Shown here one piece after another: positions 9,237 through 19,795 of a stretch of DNA of 64,000 nucleotides. The first letter of the stretch is position 1, and the number at the start of each line of letters is the position of its first letter. The stretch comes from Microbulbifer sp. MI-G (GTDB lineage Bacteria; Pseudomonadota; Gammaproteobacteria; Pseudomonadales; Cellvibrionaceae), in assembly GCF_030440425.1 (NCBI RefSeq), contig NZ_CP098023.1:1725501-1789500 (forward strand), given 5' to 3'. The notes under the pieces were generated by a model that was given only the letters and a program-made list of their open reading frames with translations, searched no databases and was not told where the DNA came from. The position numbers were made by a program, and so were the translations under genes.

Positions 9237-12200
9237 TTGAAGCTCGCGAATGAGAATAATAAGTTGGTAAGATTTTGGTGTGTTGTCCTCTTTCTGCTGA
9301 TGCCAGTGTCTTCTGTATTGCCTGTAAAAGCGGCACAGCCACATGAAAAAATTCCTTTCGTTATTCTTCAACAAAGAGCGGACCTGTCGCTCATTGCCTT
9401 TGCAGAGCAGGCTGATCTAACACTTATTTTTCCTTTCGATATCGTTCAGGAAAAAACCACGAACTGTTTGGTTGGCACCTACTCGATTGAGGAAGCTGTT
9501 CAAGCTTTATTGTCGGGAACGGGTTTAAGCGCAAAGGTGGAGGGAGACGGGCAGCTCAGTATCAGTACTGATAGCGCCCGAGGAGGGGTGAATTTCATGA
9601 CATTAGATTTTTGTACACCGCAGAGAAAGGTGATCGCACAAGCAATTCGTCAGGCGCAGGCAATCAATCATACCGCTCCGCTGTGGTGCAGCGCAGCACT
9701 GGCCTGCCTGGCGATAAGTGCCACCTCCGCCACTGCTCAGAGCGATGATGAGGTAAACAGTAAGGGCATTGAGGAAGTGACTGTTACCGCACAGAAAATA
9801 GAAGAGAGTATTCAGGATGTGCCCATTGCTGTTACCGCTCTGTCTGGCGACAGCATGGCAGACTTGAAGATTGAGCGCGGCGAAGAGTTGTTACGCGCAG
9901 TGCCCAATGTAAATTTTTCCAAAAATAATTTTAGCACCTACAATTTTTCTATTCGGGGTGTGGGTACAAAAGCGGTTTCCGCCAATTCAGATCCGGCAGT
10001 GGCAGTCAGCTTTAACAATGCCCCTCTGATTCGTAACAGACTATTTGAACAGGAATTCTTTGATGTGCAGCGCGTGGAGGTGCTGCGAGGACCACAGGGC
10101 ACATTGTACGGCCGCAATGCTACAGCAGGTGTTGTCAATATGCTGCCTGTCATGCCACAGAATGAGTTTTCAGCAGATATAAAGGCAGAGGTGGGAAATT
10201 TTAATTCAAGGCGCACCAGCGGAATGATTAATATTCCACTAGGTGAAACTTTTGCTATTCGCGCTTCAGGGGTCATGACAAAGCGTAATGGATTCGACAA
10301 AAATACATTTACTGGTAATGATGTAAATGATCGGGATTTATTGTCAACACGGCTGATATTGGATTGGCAACCTAGTGATAATTTCAACGCTAATTTTATC
10401 TGGCAGCACTTTGAAGAAGATGATATGCGCTCGCGCACAGGTAAGCAGCTTTGTACGCGCGATAACGGACCCAATATGGTTGGGGAAACTGCTGTACCCG
10501 AAGAAGGGAACGATATAATCGGGTATAGATCTTCTTTTAGCCAAGGGTGTAAAGCTGAATCTCTTTATAGTGATAACGCTTACGGCACGCCGAACGCTAA
10601 AAGTTTTGGTTTTGTATCAGCTCTATTGGGCTTAGGAGGTAGACTTGGAGATGACGCAGACAACAATTCTATTAATAAATTAACAACAGGTGATATATTC
10701 GCCGACGTAAAACAATCTAAAAATTTACGAGAAATTGCCACAAGTTATGACCCTAAGTTTCAAGCTGAAAACGATCTTTTTCAATTTAATTTTGAATGGG
10801 GTTTAAACGACAGCCTTACATTCTATTCCCAAACTACCTACGCTAAAGACGATTATTACAGCACTCAGGATTATAACCGGTACGTATCACAACCGTTATT
10901 TAATGATTCAGAAGGCCTGTTTTATACTGATCTTGGAGACGGCAGTATAGTTAAGCCTATCCCTCATTCCGGGCCAACTCCAGGGGGTGTTTTTACGGAC
11001 CCCCAGCTAGGGCCCTCTGATCGAATGTTAGCTGTAGATATTAGCAAATCAGACAATGAGCAATTTAGCCAAGAAATCAGGCTGCAATCTAGCTTTGATG
11101 GCAGATTCAACTTTTCTATAGGCGCTAATTACCTAGATTTTGAAACGCAAGATGATTATTATGTTTTTAATAATTTATTTACATATATGGCGCAATACCT
11201 GTATAACGATTTAGAAGGCTCAAGAGATCCTGGCTTAACAACCGTAAATTGCACTGACCTAGAAAAAAATGGGGCTAGGGAATGCGTTTACGTAGATCCA
11301 AATTCACTAGAAAATATAAATGACGAAGGCCATAATTATTTTTTAAGCCGCAATGTGGTAAATATAGAATCAAAGGCAATATTTGGTGAAGCCTATTGGA
11401 ATTTTACAGACGACGTGAAACTAACAACCGGTTTACGTTATACCATTGATACAAAAACGTCCACTCCAATACCCACGCAGCTATTATTAGGTGCTTGGCA
11501 TAATGAAGAAGGAGAAATAGAAGATTCTGGACAATCTACAGGCGGAAAAATTAGTAGAGGCTTTGAACCTTTACCGGATGTGAAGCAAGAATGGAAAGCC
11601 TTCACAGGTCGCGCCGTGCTTGATTGGAAAGGCGAAACTCCATTTACTGATGAAACGCTTTTTTATATTTCTTTAGCACATGGTTACAAAGGCGGTGGCA
11701 CAAACCCACCGCGCATGGATATTGATCCGGTAAAAGTACAATTTCAGTCACTAGAAAGTAAATTTAAGCCTGAATATGTTAACGCTATAGAATTTGGAAC
11801 AAAAAATAGTTTGCTTGGTAGCACTATGCAATTAAACACTACAGCCTTTTATTACGATTACAAAGACTATCAAGTATCGCAAATTGTTGACCGTATTTCA
11901 TTAAATGAAAATTTCGACGCGGAAACATGGGGCTTTGAAGTTGAAGGTCTTTGGCAATTTACCGAGAATACGCGGTTTGATGTAAATTTAGGTTATCTAA
12001 AAACGCGTATTGGTGAAGGTGCGAAATCTATCGATGTAATGAACCGTACACAAGGTAATGAAGATTGGATGGTAATAAGACCCTGGATTCAAGTCCCCTC
12101 CAACTGTATTGCACCTGTTGAACATGTAGAAAAGATTTTACAATTTGGCGCTTCTCTTCCACCAGAATTTGATTCTGGCTCGCTTGCAGTGCGTATGCTT

Positions 12201-12686
12201 TGCGGCGGATCAAAACAATTCGGCAGTTTTGACGGTAGCGGCGGTATCCCCTGGGGTCAAATTTATGGAATAGAATATAATCCTTTAACAGACGCGCCAA
12301 ACGGCGGCAGGGGTTTTTATGCTGATCTTGAAGGTAATGAATTACCCAATGCACCAAGTTTTACAGCGAACTTTGGAGTTGAACATATTATTCCAGTTCA
12401 TGACTGGGATTTAAAACTAAGAGCTGATTATTATTATCAATCTGAAAGCTATGGCCGTGTTTACAATACCGAGTTTGACCGCCTTAAGGCTTGGAGCAAT
12501 GTAAACATATCTGCTACAGCTACCAATCTTCATTCAGACCTACAAGTACAACTGTATGTGAAAAATCTGTTTGATGATGCCCCAATTACAGACTTTTTTG
12601 TCAATAGTGATGATACAGGGTTGACTGCAAATGTATTTACATTGGAGCCGCGTATTGTTGGCCTGAGCCTTTATAAGGGGTTTTAA
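9237..12686 (+). CDS. TonB-dependent receptor with N-terminal STN signalling domain (FecA-type transducer)
   Basis: This outer-membrane receptor should import a ligand by TonB-driven transport and signal through FecR. A first signal peptide (about residues 1-32, VVLFLLMPVSSVLPVKA) precedes an STN domain (about 38-115, IPFVILQQRADLSLIAFAEQADL and YSIEEAVQALLSGTGL). At residue 121 a second precursor begins in frame: Met (9597-9599) after an AGGAGGGG Shine-Dalgarno, then a signal-peptide-like hydrophobic segment ending SATATAQ-like at about 166, aligned end to end with the N-terminus of the receptor at 26780. The plug (about 181-300, EEVTVTAQKIEES, LRGPQGTLYGRNATAGVVNM) and barrel follow, ending in aromatic Phe (SLYKGF). 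The upstream start is uncertain: 9237 is TTG without clear Shine-Dalgarno, and TTG 9264 is possible. From about 10.2 kb codon use becomes AT-rich. The ligand is unknown. Confidence 0.9.
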   Translation: MKLANENNKLVRFWCVVLFLLMPVSSVLPVKAAQPHEKIPFVILQQRADLSLIAFAEQADLTLIFPFDIVQEKTTNCLVGTYSIEEAVQALLSGTGLSAKVEGDGQLSISTDSARGGVNFMTLDFCTPQRKVIAQAIRQAQAINHTAPLWCSAALACLAISATSATAQSDDEVNSKGIEEVTVTAQKIEESIQDVPIAVTALSGDSMADLKIERGEELLRAVPNVNFSKNNFSTYNFSIRGVGTKAVSANSDPAVAVSFNNAPLIRNRLFEQEFFDVQRVEVLRGPQGTLYGRNATAGVVNMLPVMPQNEFSADIKAEVGNFNSRRTSGMINIPLGETFAIRASGVMTKRNGFDKNTFTGNDVNDRDLLSTRLILDWQPSDNFNANFIWQHFEEDDMRSRTGKQLCTRDNGPNMVGETAVPEEGNDIIGYRSSFSQGCKAESLYSDNAYGTPNAKSFGFVSALLGLGGRLGDDADNNSINKLTTGDIFADVKQSKNLREIATSYDPKFQAENDLFQFNFEWGLNDSLTFYSQTTYAKDDYYSTQDYNRYVSQPLFNDSEGLFYTDLGDGSIVKPIPHSGPTPGGVFTDPQLGPSDRMLAVDISKSDNEQFSQEIRLQSSFDGRFNFSIGANYLDFETQDDYYVFNNLFTYMAQYLYNDLEGSRDPGLTTVNCTDLEKNGARECVYVDPNSLENINDEGHNYFLSRNVVNIESKAIFGEAYWNFTDDVKLTTGLRYTIDTKTSTPIPTQLLLGAWHNEEGEIEDSGQSTGGKISRGFEPLPDVKQEWKAFTGRAVLDWKGETPFTDETLFYISLAHGYKGGGTNPPRMDIDPVKVQFQSLESKFKPEYVNAIEFGTKNSLLGSTMQLNTTAFYYDYKDYQVSQIVDRISLNENFDAETWGFEVEGLWQFTENTRFDVNLGYLKTRIGEGAKSIDVMNRTQGNEDWMVIRPWIQVPSNCIAPVEHVEKILQFGASLPPEFDSGSLAVRMLCGGSKQFGSFDGSGGIPWGQIYGIEYNPLTDAPNGGRGFYADLEGNELPNAPSFTANFGVEHIIPVHDWDLKLRADYYYQSESYGRVYNTEFDRLKAWSNVNISATATNLHSDLQVQLYVKNLFDDAPITDFFVNSDDTGLTANVFTLEPRIVGLSLYKGF

Positions 12687-12709
12687 ATGGCGGAAGCTTC
12701 TGGGGTATA

Positions 12710-13334
12710 TTGCCCCAGAAGTGTCAGCGGTACATGAATCCTGGTATTCAACCTGCCCAGGCGCAGCGCTTCAGTAATAATCGCAGAACTACGGCTCACA
12801 AAGCAATCAAAGTGACCGATGAGGTGAGAAGCTGGATAGAAAAGCTGCTTCACCAGGAACTGAGTCCTCAACAAGTAGCAGACTACCTGTTGAGGCACAA
12901 GCAGGTGTCGTTGCACCATGAGACGATTTATCAAATTGTTTACTCCGATAAGGCTGAAGACGGCGATCTTTACAAGCATTTGCGAGTGCTCTCCAAACCC
13001 TACCGCAAACGGTATGGCCATTATGACCGACGTGGACAGATCAAAAACCGGGTGGATATCGATGATCGTTCAGAGATGGTTAGTAGTTGTTGCCGAATCG
13101 ATGATTGGGAAGGCGATACCGTGATGGGTAAGGGTTGCAAAAGTGCTTTCTTGACGAGGGATCAACGAAAACAGTAACGGTTTTATTCTACAGTATTTTC
13201 TCAAAAGCACCGACTTCAGTGAAGTCACGAATGAAGAGGTGCAAGCGGTGATTGTCCGACTTAACAGCCGTCCGAGAAAGACGAGGGACTGTCGATCACC
13301 AAACGAACTATTTATAGGTCAGAGAGCAGATTAG
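12710..13334 (+). mobile_element. IS30-family transposase remnant with internal deletion
   Basis: The first frame (12710-13177) matches the middle of IS30 transposases: QAQRFSNNRRTTAHKAIKV, ELSPQQVADYLLRHKQVSLHHETIYQ, YRKRYGHYDRRGQIKNR, then the first catalytic Asp in DDWEGDTVMGKGCKSAFLT. After this, a one-base frame change near 13170 joins directly to the family C-terminus (ENSNGFILQYF, TDFSEVTNEEVQAV, RPRKTRDCRSPNELF). About 100 residues, including most of the DDE core, are missing, as is the N-terminal helix-turn-helix. It cannot encode an active transposase. It begins 24 bp after the receptor stop codon, so it may have removed that gene's native terminator. Confidence 0.88.
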
Positions 13335-13432
13335 CTTGTCGCGTAATAAAATTGCAGTTATTGCTTGAAACTGTGGAGTTTTATATCTTGTGGATATTGT
13401 TTTTTATTTTTTAAATAACAACAGGTTAAACC

Positions 13433-16400
13433 ATGTTTAAAAGATTTTTAATATTTGTATTATTTTTCAGCAGTTTTATAGCTGCAACAACAAGCGCACG
13501 CCCTAAAGATCCTTGTGATGTTATAGAGCCGCTATTGAAAGATAATAAAGACAATATTTTGGCCCAATCTACAAAATCAGCGGCCCCTATTATTGATACA
13601 GACGGCAACTACAATGTGGATTTCTCCGCTTTAGTTGTTAGTGACTGCGAAATGGCTTTTATCCAAGAATGGGGCCCCGCCGGTAGCTGGTTTACAGTTC
13701 CAAAAAAAGAGTTAGGAAATAATAAGTACAGGCATGAAGCTAGAAATCAAGAGTTAGGCCATTATAAGTACCGCTATGGCATAGCACGTAAAAATAACTG
13801 GCCGTCGCCTACTCCGCCTGTAAGGACATGGTACTATGTGGATGAAGTAATTGTTATAAAATCACCAAATACGCCAGGAATCACAGAGTTTCAAAACACC
13901 GAAAACGGTGAAGACAGAAATGGGATTTTCAATTTAAAATGGAATGCCGCAAGCACACCGCCGCCAATAAGCGGCTACCAAGTTGAACAATGTAAAGGCA
14001 ATTGCGGATCAGATGGAAATTGGAATAATATATATTCTTCAACAAATCTAAATGCCAGATCAATTAGAGTTCCCGCTTCTGGTGCTTTACCAAGTGGTAA
14101 ATATCGCTATCGTGTGCGTTCTTTCTTAACAATAAGCAGCGCTACTAAGTATAGCCCTTGGGAGTATTCCGCGTATTTAACGGTTAACCGCAGGCCTGAC
14201 GCAGTAACTAATTTCACACAACCCAGCGGGGGGACTCAGTCGGCCAGCTTCCAATTAGCCTGGAGTGCTCCCACGGGCGCTTTTGATGCAATTAATAATT
14301 ATCAAGTGCAATGCAATAAAAATAGTACTGGGTTTAGTTTCAATAATTGTGGTAATGATAATTTAGGCAATAAAACTACATTTTCAGTTAATCTATCCCC
14401 AGGTTCTAGTGGTACTTATCGTTTCCGAGTCCGAGCTAAAAACGCCGCTGGTTGGGGGCTTTGGACTCCTTCAGGCAGCTATAAAATAGTCACTGTCAAT
14501 GCGCCGCTACCTACACCGGGCGGTATTTCTATAAATACCCCAGAATCTAGTGACTTTGGCGACTATGATATAAGTTGGAACGCTTCGGGTGTTGTTACTT
14601 CCTATCAGTTAGAGCGCTACTGTAAAACCGGCATTGAAACTTGCGGGGCTGATGGCTGGCAAAATGTGCAGCTGAACAACTCCACCACAAAAATTTATCA
14701 GGCGCGTGGCCATATTGCCGACAAATACCGCTATCGGGTGAAAGCTTGTAACGGTAATTCTTGCACAGGCTGGAAAACTAGCGCTTGGGTTAAAGTGCAT
14801 AACCTGGACGGCATAGAACCGGCGGTAGTGCTATCTACTGGGGCCGTACCCGGCAAAATGGATTATACAACGGATGTAACCAGAACTGGTGACGTACTTA
14901 TAAAAATTCCAGTTGAAGTTGCGCCGGGGGTTAATGGCTTAGAGCCAACTGTAAATATAAATTATTCTGGTGCCCGCTTTAGGCAAAGGAATAATGAATC
15001 TTTGCCAGAAGATTATTTAGGCTATGGTTGGCGTATTGGCGGTTTTGGGGAAATTCGCCGTTGTAAAATTGGCCGCCCTAATACCGATAAAATAAAATTG
15101 AATGAAACAGACTCAATTTGTTTTAACGGGGAACCGTTGGTAACCGTGTCTGGTAACCGCTGGCAAGTTGGTAGTACTTACCGGACCAAAAAGGAAACTT
15201 TTTACCTTATAGAGCTAAAAGAAAATAACGGTAAACTATGGTTTGAAGTGCGCACGCCTGACGGTAGAATTCAGGAGTACGGTAAAACCACTAACAGCCG
15301 TTTAAAAGTTGGTAAGTCTACCCATTTTGGTTGGTCACTTAACAAGGTAACAGACAATTTTGGTAATGTGTTGAATTATCGCTATCATCGCGACACGGTA
15401 GAGGGCATTAATTACCCGTTAGAAATTATCTACGGTAACGATTCAGATGCGCGTATACAGTTTGAATACGGCACCCGCAGTGACGCCCCACCGCAACCGC
15501 TGGACTCTGAAGAAATCCAGCAGGAGCAATTAGTATTACTGCACCACATAAAAGTACTGTATAACAATAAGCTTATTAGGCAGTACAAAATGATTTCTGA
15601 AGACGAAGGCGAAATAGAAGACTACCGCCGATTAAAGTATGTACAGAAATGCGCTTTTGATGTAAACGGTAGTAATGAGCAATGCTTAAACCCTATGTCG
15701 CTTGACTGGGTAGAAACTGAAACCGCTAATGATATTGAATTTAACACGGGGGTTTCCCAGGTTACCGACACATTAGGCCAATCAATACAGTTTTATTATT
15801 CTATGATTACTGATAATTCTAATGATGGCTTATTTATAGAAAGGCCTTTTGGACAGGATTCTACACCGGAGCAGGCAAACCTCCTTACCGCTGTTGGTGG
15901 CAATTACCGGTCTGTAGTAACTGAGGTTTGGCGCTCTAACGGCAACGTCAACGGCTGGCATAAAACAAAATATGCCTACCAAGGCAAAGGCTACATGAGT
16001 ACGCTAAGGCGCGGCTTTCTGGGCTATCCAGCGCAAAGAATCCATGATTTGAGTTCTAATATTGTCACCTACAAACAGTTCCGTTTAGATTATCCCTATA
16101 TCGGACGCGTTGCCCGCGAAACACAATACAAAGGCGTGCTTCCGGGTAGTAATGAGTTGTTGTCAAAAACCCAATACCGTTACGGTAGTTTAACCCTGTC
16201 AACCGGCCAAAATACGACTAAAAACCCTTATGTTAAGCAACGCTTAGAATGGGTTTTAGAAAATGGCCAAACGCTGGGCTATAAATTTTACACTACAGAT
16301 TTACAGAAAACGGCTTATCCACAAAATGGGGAGTTGTTAGATAGCACTATTAAAACTGCTCGATTCTGTCTTAATGCCAACGTACCAACCGCGCAAGATT

Positions 16401-19400
16401 TCTGGGGGGAAGTAAAAACTGTTTCTGTTAGCGGTATCAAACGTAGTACAGAAAACATAATTACTTATAACAACAGGCCCGTTAATTGGTTGGTATTGTT
16501 TAAAGAAGCTGAGGAAAGTAGTTATTTTAACGGCCCATTAACCGGCGCCGCAGATAAAGTGGAAAGTGTTATTTATACGCCCTTCGGTAATACTTACCAG
16601 ATAGGCACAATGGCGGTATTTCCAGGCGACGATAAATACGAACTAACAACAGAATACACCTACGACAGCGACGGGAATTTAAGGTCAGAAACTGTTTCTG
16701 GAGTGGGTATTGATGAGCGCACAACAACCAAAGATAACTATTTAGATAAGCGTTACCCGTCTTCTGTAGCAAACGCTTTAGGCCAAATTGCTACGATAGA
16801 CTATGAAAAGCGCTTTGGTTTGCCTACTTCCATTAAATTTAATAATCAAACTACTACGTTTGCTTATGATAATTTCGGAAGAGAAAGAAAGCGTGTCAAT
16901 AGTGACGGTGTAGGCGTAACAATAACCCGTGATTATTGTCTCGCGGGAACCTGCCCAGTCTATGGCAACCAGTTAGCAGCTTATCAAGTTACTCAAAGTT
17001 CACCAGTAACACCAAATATCACACGGTACTACGATATTTTAGACCGTATCATACAACAGGATACACAGGCATTTAACGGCGTCGATACAGTAAGACAAGA
17101 ATTTAATTACGATTTACTGGGCCGCATGTACTTAGAAACAGCGCCCTATTTTGTTGGCGATCAAAAGCCTTTAACTACTTATCAATTTGATATACGCAAC
17201 CGCGTAACGCAAGTAGACCGCCCTGACGGTTCACAGATTCGTACCATATACGCTCCCGGAACTAATGCGGGCCAATACAAAGTTACTATAGAAGAGGACG
17301 TTTTAAACAGCGCTGGCGTTTTAGAAGAAACGCAAGTAAGAGAAACTACCTATAACTTTATCAATGATAAATTATGGACTATTGAGGCCATAGGCACGCC
17401 GCAAAAAGTATCGACTAAATATACTTATAACGGCGCGGGGGCTATGCTTTCAGCCAAAGTAAACAACGACGTTTTAACAGAGTCTATTTATGACTATGAT
17501 AAAGCCGGCTACTTGGTTGCTATGGCTGGGCCTGATATTGGCATAGTATCGAGTGATTACAATGCATTAGGCCAACTGGTTAGTCAAACTGACAATAGCG
17601 GGGAGACTATCACTAATAGTTATGACAATTTGGGCCGTTTACGTTTCAGGGAAGACAGTCAAGGCCTTGCGGAGTGGACTTATGATCCGACAAACGGTAT
17701 AGGGCACTTAGGTAGCAAAATCTACACTACTGGCGGTAGCCAAGTGTATAAAGCGGAAAATAGCTACGATTCGAACGCAAAGCTGATTAAAACTAAAACT
17801 TTATTGCAAGCTGGCGGATTAGTACGCAACTATCAGCAAAGCTATAGCTATGATAGCCGGGGTCGTGTGGCGGCTGTAACCGATCCGGGAGGCGCTGTTA
17901 TTGGCTATCAATACAACGGGCGTGGATATCTTCACAAGCTAACAGACGGCATTAATACCTTAAAGACTATTAAGGACGTAAACGCGCGTGGTATGCCTCA
18001 GGAAGAAGCCTATGGTAACGGTATAACGACTACAAGGACGTACAACCCAGACACGGGCAAACTAGAAACTATTGTTTCTATGGGCGCCCAAGTAGTTCAA
18101 AACAATGTTTACAGCTGGCGCAGTAATGGAAGTTTAGAAAGTCGCGGGCCTGCTGGCTCTAACGATAATAAGCGCGAGGAGTTTAGCTATGATGGGTTAA
18201 ACCGGCTGAAAATCGCACAAACTTTCTTTAACGGCACTAGCCAGCGTACGCTAACAAATGTTTTTGATAAGCTGGGCAATATACAAAGTAAATCTAGCAG
18301 CATTACAGGAGATAACACGGTAGACGGCTACCAGTACGGCCAAAATGCCAATGCAGGCGCACATGCGGTCAGCTCTGCAACTGTGGGCGGTACTAGCTAT
18401 GATTTTTGGTATAACCCTAACGGCGCTATTGTGCGCTATGACGCGGCTAGCGGGGACGATAAGTGGATTACCTGGAATGCCAGGCAGTTACCTACAGAAA
18501 TTGTTGTAGGCGATAGTCAAAGCGACCAAACACCCACCGCCCGTGACCGCTTCCGCTATGGTCCTGATAATAAGCGCTTTTACCGTGAATCAAGCTATTG
18601 GGATAATGATTCTCAACAGTTAGTAACTGATAAAACTTTTATTATTGGCGGTTTTGAAGACTTCTTACCCGGAAATGACCCGGATTTTAACCGGATACAA
18701 AAGACACGGATTGATAAGAGTGTTATTTTATACACTCTCACTGATCAAGCTGGCCTTACGATCAATACGGTTGAATACCTGCACAGGGATCACTTGGATT
18801 CGGTGGAGAAAATAACAGACGCTGAAGGTAACATGCTATTAGGCTCTCTAAACGCTTTAGCTTATGACCCCTACGGAAGCCGCAGAAGTGGCGACTGGAC
18901 AGGAGATATTAGCGCAAGTGACCTAGAAGACCTTTTAGCGGCGCAGGGCCTTAGCACAAATCGCGGCTTTACCAACCATGAACAGCTAGATAGAACCGGC
19001 TTAATACACATGAACGGGCGTATCTATGACCCTGCTATGGGTCGTTTCCTGAGCCCTGACCCCATTGTACAAGCTCCGGGCAATAGTCAAAGCTGGAACC
19101 GTTACAGCTATGTTATGAATAACCCTCTAAGCTTTACTGACCCTAGCGGTTTTTTGATGGAAGAAGTAGAGGTAATTTGTGACGATGCGTGCCAAGGCGG
19201 CGGCGGATTAACAGGTTTTGAAAAAATGCTTTACCGTTCTCTTTTTAGTAGTGGTGACTGGGTAGACTTCGGCGGCGGTATTCCGGGCGGTACTATTACC
19301 CCACCCTTGACCCAGGAAGAAAAAGACGAAAAGGACGCGCAAGACGAAGCAGACGAGAAAGATTGTTCGAATACTCCTTCTTCTTCTTCAGGTACTGCGG

Positions 19401-19792
19401 GTCAATCTAGTTCTAATAGTGGGCGCTATAGTGAAGAGTATATGAAAGCTAACGAATTGGGGAAAAATATAGCGGCGATTGCCAGTTCAAACGTGATAGA
19501 TAATATTGCCTTTAAAAATTCGCCAGCCGCTAGCGCCTTACCGGTAGGACCAATTTATGAGGTCACAAGTCAAGCCGGAACAGGTGAATATAATTCCGCT
19601 AATACCTTTGGGGCATTTGTAGGTTCTTCTTTAGGGTTTCTAGGTAGTGCTTTAGGCGGTACAGGTACAGGAATAACTGTAGGTACTGTGGCTTCAAAAT
19701 TTGCTTCTAATATGTATAAACATATCACGCCACAAAGGGCAGAAGACTTTTGGCGGGATTATAATCAATCACAGAGTTCTTGTGAGAAATAG
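13433..19792 (+). CDS. Secreted FN3-SpvB-Rhs repeat protein with variable C-terminal tip
   Basis: A 2119-aa polymorphic-toxin-like protein. The Sec signal peptide is residues 1-22 (FLIFVLFFSSFIAATTSA). Three fibronectin type III-like modules follow (about 145-250, 255-352, 362-458; strands such as YRFRVRAKNAAGWGLW, YRYRVKACNGNSCTGW). A SpvB/TcdB-type domain (about 461-720, LSTGAVPGKMDYTTDVTRTGD, GYGWRIGGFGEI) leads to YD/Rhs repeats (about 1070-1780). The conserved Rhs core is about 1784-1905 (HRDHLDSVEKITD, RIYDPAMGRFLSPDP, YVMNNPLSFTDPSGF). After this boundary a unique 212-aa tip begins, with an acidic/serine linker (about 1960-2000) and a Gly-rich hydrophobic stretch (GAFVGSSLGFLGSALGG, about 2062-2078); I recognise no enzyme fold in it. 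Rhs shells encapsulate C-terminal toxins in known systems; toxicity here is inferred. A small gene starts 3 nt after the stop. AT-rich codon use suggests transfer. Confidence 0.93.
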   Translation: MFKRFLIFVLFFSSFIAATTSARPKDPCDVIEPLLKDNKDNILAQSTKSAAPIIDTDGNYNVDFSALVVSDCEMAFIQEWGPAGSWFTVPKKELGNNKYRHEARNQELGHYKYRYGIARKNNWPSPTPPVRTWYYVDEVIVIKSPNTPGITEFQNTENGEDRNGIFNLKWNAASTPPPISGYQVEQCKGNCGSDGNWNNIYSSTNLNARSIRVPASGALPSGKYRYRVRSFLTISSATKYSPWEYSAYLTVNRRPDAVTNFTQPSGGTQSASFQLAWSAPTGAFDAINNYQVQCNKNSTGFSFNNCGNDNLGNKTTFSVNLSPGSSGTYRFRVRAKNAAGWGLWTPSGSYKIVTVNAPLPTPGGISINTPESSDFGDYDISWNASGVVTSYQLERYCKTGIETCGADGWQNVQLNNSTTKIYQARGHIADKYRYRVKACNGNSCTGWKTSAWVKVHNLDGIEPAVVLSTGAVPGKMDYTTDVTRTGDVLIKIPVEVAPGVNGLEPTVNINYSGARFRQRNNESLPEDYLGYGWRIGGFGEIRRCKIGRPNTDKIKLNETDSICFNGEPLVTVSGNRWQVGSTYRTKKETFYLIELKENNGKLWFEVRTPDGRIQEYGKTTNSRLKVGKSTHFGWSLNKVTDNFGNVLNYRYHRDTVEGINYPLEIIYGNDSDARIQFEYGTRSDAPPQPLDSEEIQQEQLVLLHHIKVLYNNKLIRQYKMISEDEGEIEDYRRLKYVQKCAFDVNGSNEQCLNPMSLDWVETETANDIEFNTGVSQVTDTLGQSIQFYYSMITDNSNDGLFIERPFGQDSTPEQANLLTAVGGNYRSVVTEVWRSNGNVNGWHKTKYAYQGKGYMSTLRRGFLGYPAQRIHDLSSNIVTYKQFRLDYPYIGRVARETQYKGVLPGSNELLSKTQYRYGSLTLSTGQNTTKNPYVKQRLEWVLENGQTLGYKFYTTDLQKTAYPQNGELLDSTIKTARFCLNANVPTAQDFWGEVKTVSVSGIKRSTENIITYNNRPVNWLVLFKEAEESSYFNGPLTGAADKVESVIYTPFGNTYQIGTMAVFPGDDKYELTTEYTYDSDGNLRSETVSGVGIDERTTTKDNYLDKRYPSSVANALGQIATIDYEKRFGLPTSIKFNNQTTTFAYDNFGRERKRVNSDGVGVTITRDYCLAGTCPVYGNQLAAYQVTQSSPVTPNITRYYDILDRIIQQDTQAFNGVDTVRQEFNYDLLGRMYLETAPYFVGDQKPLTTYQFDIRNRVTQVDRPDGSQIRTIYAPGTNAGQYKVTIEEDVLNSAGVLEETQVRETTYNFINDKLWTIEAIGTPQKVSTKYTYNGAGAMLSAKVNNDVLTESIYDYDKAGYLVAMAGPDIGIVSSDYNALGQLVSQTDNSGETITNSYDNLGRLRFREDSQGLAEWTYDPTNGIGHLGSKIYTTGGSQVYKAENSYDSNAKLIKTKTLLQAGGLVRNYQQSYSYDSRGRVAAVTDPGGAVIGYQYNGRGYLHKLTDGINTLKTIKDVNARGMPQEEAYGNGITTTRTYNPDTGKLETIVSMGAQVVQNNVYSWRSNGSLESRGPAGSNDNKREEFSYDGLNRLKIAQTFFNGTSQRTLTNVFDKLGNIQSKSSSITGDNTVDGYQYGQNANAGAHAVSSATVGGTSYDFWYNPNGAIVRYDAASGDDKWITWNARQLPTEIVVGDSQSDQTPTARDRFRYGPDNKRFYRESSYWDNDSQQLVTDKTFIIGGFEDFLPGNDPDFNRIQKTRIDKSVILYTLTDQAGLTINTVEYLHRDHLDSVEKITDAEGNMLLGSLNALAYDPYGSRRSGDWTGDISASDLEDLLAAQGLSTNRGFTNHEQLDRTGLIHMNGRIYDPAMGRFLSPDPIVQAPGNSQSWNRYSYVMNNPLSFTDPSGFLMEEVEVICDDACQGGGGLTGFEKMLYRSLFSSGDWVDFGGGIPGGTITPPLTQEEKDEKDAQDEADEKDCSNTPSSSSGTAGQSSSNSGRYSEEYMKANELGKNIAAIASSNVIDNIAFKNSPAASALPVGPIYEVTSQAGTGEYNSANTFGAFVGSSLGFLGSALGGTGTGITVGTVASKFASNMYKHITPQRAEDFWRDYNQSQSSCEK

Positions 19793-19795
19793 GAT

